Of a stretch of 64,000 nt of DNA, positions 55,739 to 64,000 are shown one piece after another. A program made the position numbers and the translations under genes. The notes under the pieces were generated by a model. That model was not told the DNA's origin. It saw only the letters and a list, made by a program, of their open reading frames with translations, and did no database searches. Each line of letters opens with the position of its first letter. The stretch's first letter is position 1. Location: NCBI GenBank assembly GCA_900095095.1, contig FMBT01000401.1, positions 62,001-126,000 of the forward strand. Direction: 5' to 3'. This DNA comes from Fragilariopsis cylindrus CCMP1102 (lineage: Eukaryota > Bacillariophyta > Bacillariophyceae > Bacillariales > Bacillariaceae).

Positions 55739-56404
55739 GGGGACGATCACTTGGGTAATGAGGCGCAGCACACTATTCACCTCGACTCTTCAGTTAGTAG
55801 TATTTGAGATTTATGGTTTGGTTCTATAGTAATTGATAAAAGTTAGACTAGAATCAATCAGTTTATCGTGAGAAAGGTTGGTATCGATAAGCTGAGAAAA
55901 GGTATGTGAAGATAGGACGTGAAGTTAATAAGCGCATTGCATCCTATTCACAAGCAAGTTTAAAGTCCTTGAAAGTTCGACAACTAGTTTTGAAACGACT
56001 GTGAAATAAGCCCTTATCCGCCTAATCTACTTCGCCCAATTCACGTGCGACGTGGTGGGTGAATTTGAATTTGTCACTGACTAGTTACCATATGATTAGT
56101 ATGTACTTACACTACCGCTAATAGTGAATGTACCTACGACACGACAGAATATACTTTAACTACAGTACAGTACCAGTATTCCTAGGTCCTACTAGTACTA
56201 CTTTAACATCATCATGATGTCATTGGTGCGCAATTTTTTAACTACTAGTAACAATAATTATTACACCAAAAACAACAACAACAACAAGTAAGACGACACA
56301 ATAGCAAACTAACCATAAAACATCAATTGACGACGACCATTATCACGAAACGAGACCAATAGCCTACGTGCCGAACACAGCAATAGAAATAAGCCAAAAG
56401 AAAG
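55656..56404. other. Divergent intergenic region, TLC / gamma-tubulin
   Basis: It holds a (TTA)n tract at 55708-55737, overlapping TACAGTA heptamers near 56161-56172 and the 15-mer GTCCTACTAGTACTA at 56186-56200. No gene is seen. Confidence 0.45.
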
Positions 56405-58210
56405 ATGCCGAGAGAAATCATCACGTTACAGGTTGGTCAATGTGGAAACCAAATCGGGGGAGAATTTTGGAAACAGCTTTGTGCTGAACATGGAATTGCA
56501 CCCGATGGTACCCTTAAGAATTCCTTTGAAAATACTAATAGCAACACTAGCAACATTATTGGGAATACTAATAATAACTATAGTAACTACCCTACTCATG
56601 CTACGCCGGGACCTCCACACTTATCGTCAGGAGTGAGTGGTGGTGGAGGTTCGTTTGCATCTACATCGTCAACTGCTTGGGGGAATCAAAATGGCCACAA
56701 TAATAACAACCATAACAATAACAATAACAATCACAGAACGACATGGAGTGATATCCATGCCACCGCAGATGATCGAAAAGATGTATTCTTTTATCAGGGC
56801 GATGAAGATCGGTACATACCTCGTGCATTGTTAATGGATTTAGAACCACGTGTGATTAATAAGGTGGCACGGACGGGTGCCTATCGAAGATTGTTTAATC
56901 CCGAAAATCTATTTGTCGCACAAGACGGGGGAGGTGCGGGAAATAATTGGGCCTCCGGGTATCGACAAGGTGCCGAACATTATGAAACTATCTTAGATAT
57001 GATTGATCGAGAAAGTGATAATAGTGATTCCTTGGAGGGATTTGTGTTAACACATTCCATTGCTGGTGGTACCGGGAGTGGGATGGGTTCCTATTTGTTA
57101 GAACGATTAAATGATCATTTTCCAAAAAAATTAATCCAAACATATTCTGTTTTTCCAAGTTGGCAGAACCAAAGTGATGTTGTTGTGGAACCATACAATT
57201 CATTACTAACAATGAAACGATTAACATTAAATGCTGATGCTGTCGTCGTTTTGGACAATGCTGCATTGAATCGTATTGCAGTGGATCGATTACAAATTGA
57301 AAATCCATCGGTCGAGCATGTGAATAGTCTAGTAGCAACCATCATGGCTGCTTCTACTACAACATTACGATATCCTGGATATATGAATAACGATTGGATT
57401 GGTTTACTGGCATCGTTGATCCCTACACCGCGATGTCATTTTTTAATGACTGGATACACTCCTTTGGTCTTAAATAATAATAATTATAACAATAATAGTA
57501 GTACATCGACAACACCAGCCACACCAGGCGATATTCCCGGAATGGTACCACAAACTCCTGCCACCGCTGCTACTCACGATCCTCGTGAACCGGCCGAATA
57601 CCAAGACAGTATTCGTAAGACAACTGTACTTGATGTTATGAGACGATTGACACAACCAAAAAATATTATGGTATCCGCAAATATGAAAGGGAAAGGAAGT
57701 GGTTGTTATATATCTATCCTTAATATTATTCAGGGGAATGACATTGATCCGACACAGATCCATAAGGCATTACAAAGGATTCGTGAAAAACGTCATTATC
57801 ATGCCGATATACCGTTCATACCATGGGGCCCAGCAAGTATCCAGGTTGCGTTGGCACGGAAATCACCTTACATACAACACCGACACAAGGTTAGCGGTTT
57901 TATGTTAGCTAATCATACATCCATGGCAGAGTTATTTGAACGATTATTAAAACAATACGATCGAATCAAATCACGGAATGCATTCCTGGATAATTTCCGT
58001 AAAGAGGAATGCTTTGCAGATGATTCAATGATGGAAGAATTTGATCATTCTAGAGAAGTTGTACAATCATTAATGGATGAATACCGTGCATGTGAACGAC
58101 CTGATTATGTCAATTTTGGTATGGACGGTAAGGATAGTAGTAGTAGTGGTGTGAATGGTGGTGTCACCGCTGACGATTTCGCATCACCCATCGCTAATAG
58201 GAAAAGATAG
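56405..58210 (+). CDS. TUBG: Gamma-tubulin with low-complexity insertions
   Basis: A 601-residue single exon. Gamma-tubulin nucleates microtubules at microtubule-organising centres. The start [60 protein letters not shown] (GTP-binding signature, residues 220-226), [34 protein letters not shown] and [20 protein letters not shown] are typical of the gamma class. Family length is about 450. The surplus comes from a 75-residue Asn/Gly/Ser-rich insertion after residue 43, placed just before the [20 protein letters not shown] segment, and a Thr/Pro/Asn insertion near residues 356-395. Both lie at loop positions. No frame break is seen. Confidence 0.93.
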   Translation: MPREIITLQVGQCGNQIGGEFWKQLCAEHGIAPDGTLKNSFENTNSNTSNIIGNTNNNYSNYPTHATPGPPHLSSGVSGGGGSFASTSSTAWGNQNGHNNNNHNNNNNNHRTTWSDIHATADDRKDVFFYQGDEDRYIPRALLMDLEPRVINKVARTGAYRRLFNPENLFVAQDGGGAGNNWASGYRQGAEHYETILDMIDRESDNSDSLEGFVLTHSIAGGTGSGMGSYLLERLNDHFPKKLIQTYSVFPSWQNQSDVVVEPYNSLLTMKRLTLNADAVVVLDNAALNRIAVDRLQIENPSVEHVNSLVATIMAASTTTLRYPGYMNNDWIGLLASLIPTPRCHFLMTGYTPLVLNNNNYNNNSSTSTTPATPGDIPGMVPQTPATAATHDPREPAEYQDSIRKTTVLDVMRRLTQPKNIMVSANMKGKGSGCYISILNIIQGNDIDPTQIHKALQRIREKRHYHADIPFIPWGPASIQVALARKSPYIQHRHKVSGFMLANHTSMAELFERLLKQYDRIKSRNAFLDNFRKEECFADDSMMEEFDHSREVVQSLMDEYRACERPDYVNFGMDGKDSSSSGVNGGVTADDFASPIANRKR

Positions 58211-58376
58211 ACGCAGACGTTACAGATTGTAATATAAAGAGTTCATTTTACGTAATTGTAATCACATTATATCAATGTACGGGCTCGGGGTAATGGCACA
58301 AAAAGTAAAAGCAAAAACTAATAAATATCGATCCTGAACGCGTTTCATTTGCTAGATCGAGAAGACACAATGCAGT

Positions 58377-58472
58377 TCAATCACAGTGCATATAGTTTGC
58401 CCTCCACGAACAAATTTTACTACAAGTCCAATTTTTTTCAGAGAGGAATTTTGACAAATGCTTCTCCTTCTT

Positions 58473-58503
<31 letters not shown>

Positions 58504-58682
58504 ATGGACACATCCATGGTACCAGTGTATGTATCATCCGCTAAATATCCAATTTTTTTCTTCTGATGGCTACGCCCATCGTCTCCGAATTTGAGTGATT
58601 TACTGTAATTGTATGACAATTCTTCTACGCTCATATCACTCTGTGACCACAAATCTGCCTCAGCCTCTTTCCGTCTCTAGCT
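58377..58682 (-). other. Possible C-terminal extension of the next gene, with poly-Lys tract
   Basis: Downstream of the stop at 58683, in the same frame after two stops, the reading RKEAEADLWSQSDMSVEELS, YNYSKSLKFGDDGRSH and IGYLADDTYTGTMDVSIKK looks coding, then a (TTC)n tract at 58463-58500 gives 12 or more Lys. A short shift through another frame (TLRVEDEARDG) would link them. It could be a true C-terminus hidden by indels. Confidence 0.35.
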
Positions 58683-61106
58683 TCATCCTCGACCCTTAAC
58701 GTCATCTCTATAGCATTTCTCGTTGATAAGCTGTCCGTCTTGATCATCTCTTTCTTGGATATAAGCTTGACGCTCAGTCCGGTCATCATCAGAAAATGTA
58801 CCATATAAATCCAAAGTAGTGTCAATTTCGTAGAAGGATTGTAAATTGGAAACGTAGCGATGAATATCTATAACTTCATTCATCGAACCATCGACGGTAC
58901 CAGTAAGAGCATTATTGATGGCAACTTGGACTGTTACTTTATTCAGCTGTATGTCAATTTCAGCTTCTGCTCTAGTTTCGTTTGGTGGTAAGATACTCTT
59001 AATCGCGAATATTTCTTCCTCTGATATTGTTGTTAATATTTCAAGTGCTTCTTCGACTTGAGATTGAGTTTCATCTTTTGTACTACATCCGTAGTAGCAC
59101 TGCATAAATGACGAAAAGAAACATCCTTCGAACGGAAAGCCAATCAAATCTCGTAGGGCTTTATTCCAGTCTTCATCCTCTGAAAACCTCCCACTTGTTA
59201 TGCTATCACTATCTACTGCCAATGTTACATTTTTCAACATATCATATTTGCATGCCAATAAAGATATTTTTGCCAATTGCCTACTAACGTAGACATGCGT
59301 ATGCGCCATTCGAGTTAGTTCTTTGCATCTTTCTGGTTCATTGCTCCTCAAACTTGTGGCTTGATATAGAAGTTCTTTGCCAGTATCAAGATAAATGATC
59401 GCCTTCTCAAAATTTGTCTCATCGATACGATCAGGATCGCTCATGATCTTTTCAGCTAGTTTCTCGTCAAAAAATTCATCTTGATTTTCATCAGGAATAC
59501 CGTTTCTTACATCAGATCCTTCTCCCAGGGTACAATCAGAATGTGTGCCATTAAATTTTTCCTTTCCGAAACTCAATACTTTAATTTTCTTTACTGAACT
59601 ACCCACCCCTCTTTTGGTCTTCTTGATCATTCTAGCCATTGTACTTTTGTTAAGCTTGAATTTCGCTGAGGACTTCTTTGATTTTTTTTTACCTGAAGCC
59701 GACTGTTGTTTCGCCTTTCGATGTACTTTGCTATCGATTGAACAATCCGAGCTCTCCGACAGGCAAGTGGAGTAATTGCTGATGAATATATCTTTTGAAA
59801 GTGGTACATCGATCCTTTCGGTTATCCCATTGTAACCATCGATTGACAGGTCGTTTAGACTGAATAGTGAGTCAGGCCGTGATTTTGAATCATCTCTCGA
59901 GCAACCACGATAGTTAGAAAGCACACACTCCTCTTCATAAACTGACTGCGACTGGGTTTCAGGAATGGAATAGGATTGAGAAATTTCAGAGGACTCATCA
60001 CATATTCCATCATCAGCTATTCCTTCGCTTTTAGCACTCTTAGTTGCAGTTGCGGTTACAGTTGCAGTTGCAGTTCTTTCAGCAGTTGGACTCGAATCGG
60101 AAGACCTGTTGTCGCCCATCGTCCCCGTTACCTGAATTTTGACATTCTTATCATACTTTCGGCTTCTTATACTCACGGACCCATCTTCGTTATTATTATT
60201 ATCTTGGCTTCTGTGGGGACTCTGTACACTTTCAATATGTCCTTCTCTTTCTTGTACAATATTTTCATCCTTATCCCTCGAGTCAGGAAGAATGTCCAAT
60301 TTGCGCACCCTTTCAGATTCACCCAACGAGCTCATGTCAGTGAAAGATGGATGTAGATTAAACTGGAGGCCTACTGATTTCTTCAGAGGACTCCACACCA
60401 TGGATCCTTCCGTTTGCTTTTTTTCAGGATCGTCATATTTGACATCGGTAATAATCTTCAGGAATCCTTCTCGTTCGTCCGCTTCATGATGGTCATATTT
60501 GACCCTAGTAAGATGAGGAATAATCTTCTGGTCTGGTCTCTCAGTCTTTTCTAAGCGGATAAGGGTCAACCCTTGATGATACCGACGAGGAGTAGGAGTA
60601 GTAGCACTCATTATTATTTCCTCAACTTTTCTACGATCAGTGCTTGTAACGTTATTGAGCTCATTTTCTTTGTAGCTTTTCGATGAATAGTACAAGGATT
60701 CTTCAAGATGAAATAGTTCTGCAGGATATATATTCGATTCTACTGAATCTGCTGATTCCGAAAGAAAAGATTCGAATGCTAAATGTTCCTCCATCCTTTC
60801 ACTCCCCTCCATCGACATCCTTTCACTGATACAATCAAATATGCTATCTGAGTCCGTTCTCTCCTCCTCAAAGAATATGAAGCCACTTGAGTCTTCTTCC
60901 ATCGTCGAAAGGCCAACGGTTCGGGATGTACGGGATGTACGAGTAGACGATGCCGATGAGAGGACTGATTTATCGCTTTGTTTTTTGTGTTTACTCATAT
61001 GCTGTTCAAATAATTGTTTCCGGTCTTCGACACGGTTTTCAATAAAAATATTTCTATCCATCATGGAGAAGGAATTGTTGTCGTCTTCAACTTTATTCTT
61101 TTTCAT
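58683..61106 (-). CDS. Large acidic hypothetical protein
   Basis: An 807-residue single-exon frame. The N-terminal two-thirds is Ser/Glu/Asp-rich and probably disordered (SVLSSASSTRTSRTSRT, TATVTATATKSAKSEG). A basic patch lies near residues 470-510 (KKKSKKSSAKFKLNKSTMA). The C-terminal 230 residues look folded and helical: RIDETNFEKAIIYLDTGKEL, RCKELTRMAHTHVYVSRQLA, NKALRDLIGFPFEGCFFSSF and VTVQVAINNALTGTVDGSMN. I recognise no family. Like the 1193-residue coiled-coil gene it lacks Asn runs and introns. The true end may be further left (58377). Confidence 0.65.
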   Translation of the reverse strand: MKKNKVEDDNNSFSMMDRNIFIENRVEDRKQLFEQHMSKHKKQSDKSVLSSASSTRTSRTSRTVGLSTMEEDSSGFIFFEEERTDSDSIFDCISERMSMEGSERMEEHLAFESFLSESADSVESNIYPAELFHLEESLYYSSKSYKENELNNVTSTDRRKVEEIIMSATTPTPRRYHQGLTLIRLEKTERPDQKIIPHLTRVKYDHHEADEREGFLKIITDVKYDDPEKKQTEGSMVWSPLKKSVGLQFNLHPSFTDMSSLGESERVRKLDILPDSRDKDENIVQEREGHIESVQSPHRSQDNNNNEDGSVSIRSRKYDKNVKIQVTGTMGDNRSSDSSPTAERTATATVTATATKSAKSEGIADDGICDESSEISQSYSIPETQSQSVYEEECVLSNYRGCSRDDSKSRPDSLFSLNDLSIDGYNGITERIDVPLSKDIFISNYSTCLSESSDCSIDSKVHRKAKQQSASGKKKSKKSSAKFKLNKSTMARMIKKTKRGVGSSVKKIKVLSFGKEKFNGTHSDCTLGEGSDVRNGIPDENQDEFFDEKLAEKIMSDPDRIDETNFEKAIIYLDTGKELLYQATSLRSNEPERCKELTRMAHTHVYVSRQLAKISLLACKYDMLKNVTLAVDSDSITSGRFSEDEDWNKALRDLIGFPFEGCFFSSFMQCYYGCSTKDETQSQVEEALEILTTISEEEIFAIKSILPPNETRAEAEIDIQLNKVTVQVAINNALTGTVDGSMNEVIDIHRYVSNLQSFYEIDTTLDLYGTFSDDDRTERQAYIQERDDQDGQLINEKCYRDDVKGRG

Positions 61107-61847
61107 GGTAGTCTCGAATTCTTTTTCTTTTCCTGATAATATTGCGTATATTGCTTCAAACGTAGTTATAGATTGATTCCGACTGAATGGCGACTCTCGA
61201 CGTTCCTTTTACACATTCTTTCGATCGGCGTTTCTTCAAAAAGTGTACCAAAACTTTCAATTTTACTCGTAGAACAACTAAACTGATCTCATTTGAACTG
61301 GTACGCAGTACCAAACGACGTATTTGTATCCCCATTAAGGCATACAGCCAGTATCATTGTATTGAAAAATAAATGTTAACTTTTTGATCTAGCCAATCAC
61401 TGCAGTATGAGGTTTATGACGATGATACTTTTGTCTGAAATTAAGATCAGTTAAAAATTTACTAATCACTGTGAGTACTCGCGAGTAGTCCGTTTCAACG
61501 CAACTTAGGTTTTTTAGTGCTAAGTAGTATCACGAAGTAGAATTAATTCTACTATCAACAAATAAGGAAGATCTTTAAAAATTTAAAGAAGGTTCCAATG
61601 TAGTTCGTCTGTCGTACGCCATCGTAAATCGAGTACTTATCCTGACCAATAAAAATTCAGTCACGATTCATAAGAAAAACCATTTTCGATTTCAATTCAA
61701 TTTTTCTTTCTTTTGACAATATGTTCAATTCGAATGTCAATCATCTGTAGAAGTTTTTTTGTGATGCATGATCGGGAGAACAATTGAGATTAAAGCACCA
61801 CAGGAATATATGCTATAATATATACTATAATATATAAGAAAAGCAAA
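61107..61847. other. Divergent intergenic region
   Basis: This spacer separates the acidic protein gene (minus) from WDR18 (plus). A CCAAT word lies at about 61393 and a (TATAATATA) repeat just before the WDR18 start near 61811-61833. The small frame 61187-61372 is not supported. Confidence 0.4.
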
Positions 61848-63572
61848 ATGAAACATATAATTGGAGTAACGACGACGAAGCCATCTTCATCACTTACGCC
61901 TGGTGGTGGCGGTGGTTGTTTGACTCTATTAGATCCAAAGACTGGTGCTGTATTGTCATCTCTTAGATCAAGTGCTGATCTGTCGGGTAGGACTGAACTT
62001 GGTATTTCTTCCATATCATCTTTCCCACAAGAATTTGCTACTGCTCATGGTAGTGGCGATTTAACACAACCAGTTATTGCATACGGGGGTAATAGTGTTA
62101 AAAAGGGTGACAATTATGGCATGTTACTATCTATCCGATCAGCATCATCACCACCCATTATGCATTGGAAATGTCGACTACCTGAAACAGAAATGACTGG
62201 ATGCTTACTTGTATCTCCATGTGGATATTATATTGCGGGTGGTGGTACTTCGGGATCAGTTTATGTATGGTCCTCAATGGGTGGTCAACTTCTACGAACC
62301 ATAAAGGCTCATTATCGGTCATGTACGAGTCTTGCTTGGAGTGATTGTGGACGATATTTGGTTACTGGTGGTGCCGATGGGATGGTCCATATGTTCTCCT
62401 TGATGGATCTGGTAGACGTAACAACAAATACACGTAACAATTCGAAACGGAATGTTCCACCTATACATACATTTTCCGTACATCATTTTCCCGTTACTAG
62501 CTTAACTCAACTTACTGGTGGACGAATCGCTTCTGCTGCAGAGGACGGTCAGGTGATTGTTATGGAATTATTTTCTCGACAAGTTATTGTTAATATCCAA
62601 TTCCCACATGGTATCCAATGTTTAGAACAATACGACTCTCGTATATATGCTGGATCGATACATGGGACCATTTATTCTGTCGATTTGAATGCATATGCTA
62701 TGCATCAGACAGAAAAGCAAGGTGCAATTTATGCCAATAACAAACGCCGACGAGCGAGTCAAGAACAAGCCGGTAACAGTTGGACAATTGAAGAAACGGT
62801 ATTTGGGAGAAAAACTTCTGATAGTAACAATAATAATACAAGTGACAGTAGTGACGGTATCGCTAATAGTACACCTGTCTATCAAACTGATTGGGTTGGG
62901 CATGATCATGCTGTTACATCGATTGCACTTTTGACCGACTCCGAACCACGAAAGATGATTAGTGGTGATAGTTTTGGTCAGGTCCGAATATGGGACATCG
63001 AGTCACGAACTTGTATGAATGTTATCCAACCTTGGTCTCATGGTGCTGGTGCTCTCGACAGCAACAACAAGGTAATATCCGGTCATCCCGTCACATCGAT
63101 ACACCTGATCCCGCAACCTGATGTGACGGTATCATCTGGTATGTTTGATTCGGCGTCTACCGGAAGTAGTAATCACAAAAATCTCTCGAATTTTGCTACG
63201 CTAGTAACACCTCTTGAAAAGTATGTATCAGACGCTGCTACGTCTACGTCCTCGATAGTTGCTGGTACAGTTCGTGTCCCTTTTCTTAAGAGGAACCGAA
63301 CGGAAGAAAATATGATGTATTGGGAAGCACAACCAATAGTACGAAAACGGCAACAACAACGGCGTGGGGAATCCAAAAACAATTCTACCAAAGCAACAGT
63401 CACTGATGAAGACGACAACAACTCCGAGCATCAACAACAAGAACCTGAACAAGTTTCGTTGATGAGTGAACAAATTAAGAAGCTACAAGATCAACTCAAG
63501 ACAAAAGACACTGAAGTTAATCGATGGAAAGAAGTGAACAACAAACTAATGTTGAAACTGCAGGCTAAATAA
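61848..63572 (+). CDS. IPI3: WDR18 / IPI3-type WD40 ribosome-biogenesis protein
   Basis: A 574-residue single exon. WDR18 (yeast Ipi3) works in the Rix1/PELP1 complex for late 60S pre-ribosome maturation. Family-typical repeats are TGCLLVSPCGYYIAGGGTSG, VYVWSSMGGQLLRTIKAHYR, CTSLAWSDCGRYLVTGGADG and MVHMFSLMDLVD, then FPVTSLTQLTGGRIASAAED, RIYAGSIHGTIYSVDLNAY, HAVTSIALLTDSEPRKMISG and GQVRIWDIESRTCMNV. The extreme C-terminus is a helical segment (QIKKLQDQLKTKDTEVNRWK) with the Trp seen in the family. A poly-Gly stretch follows residue 19. No frame break. Confidence 0.88.
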   Translation: MKHIIGVTTTKPSSSLTPGGGGGCLTLLDPKTGAVLSSLRSSADLSGRTELGISSISSFPQEFATAHGSGDLTQPVIAYGGNSVKKGDNYGMLLSIRSASSPPIMHWKCRLPETEMTGCLLVSPCGYYIAGGGTSGSVYVWSSMGGQLLRTIKAHYRSCTSLAWSDCGRYLVTGGADGMVHMFSLMDLVDVTTNTRNNSKRNVPPIHTFSVHHFPVTSLTQLTGGRIASAAEDGQVIVMELFSRQVIVNIQFPHGIQCLEQYDSRIYAGSIHGTIYSVDLNAYAMHQTEKQGAIYANNKRRRASQEQAGNSWTIEETVFGRKTSDSNNNNTSDSSDGIANSTPVYQTDWVGHDHAVTSIALLTDSEPRKMISGDSFGQVRIWDIESRTCMNVIQPWSHGAGALDSNNKVISGHPVTSIHLIPQPDVTVSSGMFDSASTGSSNHKNLSNFATLVTPLEKYVSDAATSTSSIVAGTVRVPFLKRNRTEENMMYWEAQPIVRKRQQQRRGESKNNSTKATVTDEDDNNSEHQQQEPEQVSLMSEQIKKLQDQLKTKDTEVNRWKEVNNKLMLKLQAK

Positions 63573-64000
63573 TCATACTGCTTAATGAATTTATGTAAAA
63601 ATGATTTTTTTCTTGTATATTCTTTTACTACTTATATTATATTGTGCGTACAAATAATCCTGCTTTTAGGTAACATTTTCAATAAAAAGGAAAAGAACGT
63701 ATCCTCGAAATGCTAGATTATTGTATTACTATCATATACAGGAACTTTTCACAGCACGAACCGTATCCACCCTTGCTTACATGCATCATGGTCCCTTCAT
63801 TATTATCAACTCTCTCTCGAACATGTCATACGATTGGGTTGAGCACAGAGAAGCTTTTACGGAGTTTATCTAACTTTGTTTTATATATATTTCCAAAAAA
63901 GATTATTCTTTCACACATTTACAGTCCCTTTTCGTATTCTACTGCTTTCGATCCTCCTTTTCGTCGTCGTCGTAAATATCGCAACTTGGAGGATATCAAA
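63573..64000. other. Window end, 3' of WDR18
   Basis: AT-rich downstream sequence with a polyadenylation-like AATAAA at about 63681. No gene is seen before the window ends. Confidence 0.4.

Noticed and set aside
1-64000. CRISPR array, operon or secretion-island features
   Set aside because: Gene structure is eukaryotic with spliceosomal introns; no direct-repeat/spacer array was seen.

Overview
The window looks like a piece of the nuclear genome of a diatom (stramenopile alga). The reasons are a compact AT-rich layout, short GT-AG introns (about 75 to 270 bases), proteins full of N, S, D and Q runs made by trinucleotide repeats, a signal peptide followed by a diatom-type plastid cleavage motif (A-F) at about 35.5 kb, and paired prolyl 4-hydroxylase-like enzymes, one with a ShKT domain. 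The genus cannot be fixed from sequence alone. No virus-like or retroelement copy was recognised.

Layout. 0-7.7 kb: a secreted Hint-domain (Hedgehog/intein fold) protein, a divergent pseudokinase, EMC2, a small membrane protein, a decayed region and a lysine-rich hypothetical protein. 9-16.3 kb: SKP1, an odd tRNA-like locus, LSM2, a small hydrophobic-tail protein, a three-exon secretory-type protein and a basic-tailed hypothetical protein. 16.3-23 kb is mostly gene-poor and holds a MORN-repeat gene. 23-33.7 kb: glucokinase, a zinc-finger plus J-domain protein, a 2-oxoglutarate oxygenase, a DEAD-box helicase and a GNAT acetyltransferase. 35-45 kb: a probable plastid TPR protein, a frame-broken hypothetical gene, a second 2-oxoglutarate oxygenase with ShKT, a sigma-like GST, the GINS subunit SLD5, and TMEM65 followed by a GAF-like frame. 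45.8-63.6 kb: a 1193-residue coiled-coil protein, the CCA-adding enzyme, a TLC-domain membrane protein, gamma-tubulin, a large acidic hypothetical protein and WDR18/IPI3.

This is a housekeeping neighbourhood and not an operon or island. Functional themes recur: RNA metabolism (LSM2, DEAD-box, CCA enzyme, WDR18), cell cycle (SLD5, SKP1, gamma-tubulin) and the secretory/ER system (Hint protein, EMC2, two hydroxylases whose C-termini end in KDEL-like tetrapeptides, TLC protein). The two oxygenases are paralogues about 9 kb apart.

An important caveat: at least six conserved genes (LSM2, the J-domain gene, the DEAD-box gene, oxygenase 2, SLD5, TMEM65) have a clean one-base frame break, nearly always in a short homopolymer, with the family's expected sequence resuming in the next frame. 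Several breaks in essential genes point to assembly indels more than to pseudogenes, so start, stop and length calls should be read with that in mind.

The best leads for something undescribed are the Hint protein, a tRNA-like locus whose 3' half lies upstream of its 5' half, the TMEM65-GAF pairing, and the strong intergenic recurrence of the 7-mer TACTGTA/TACAGTA.
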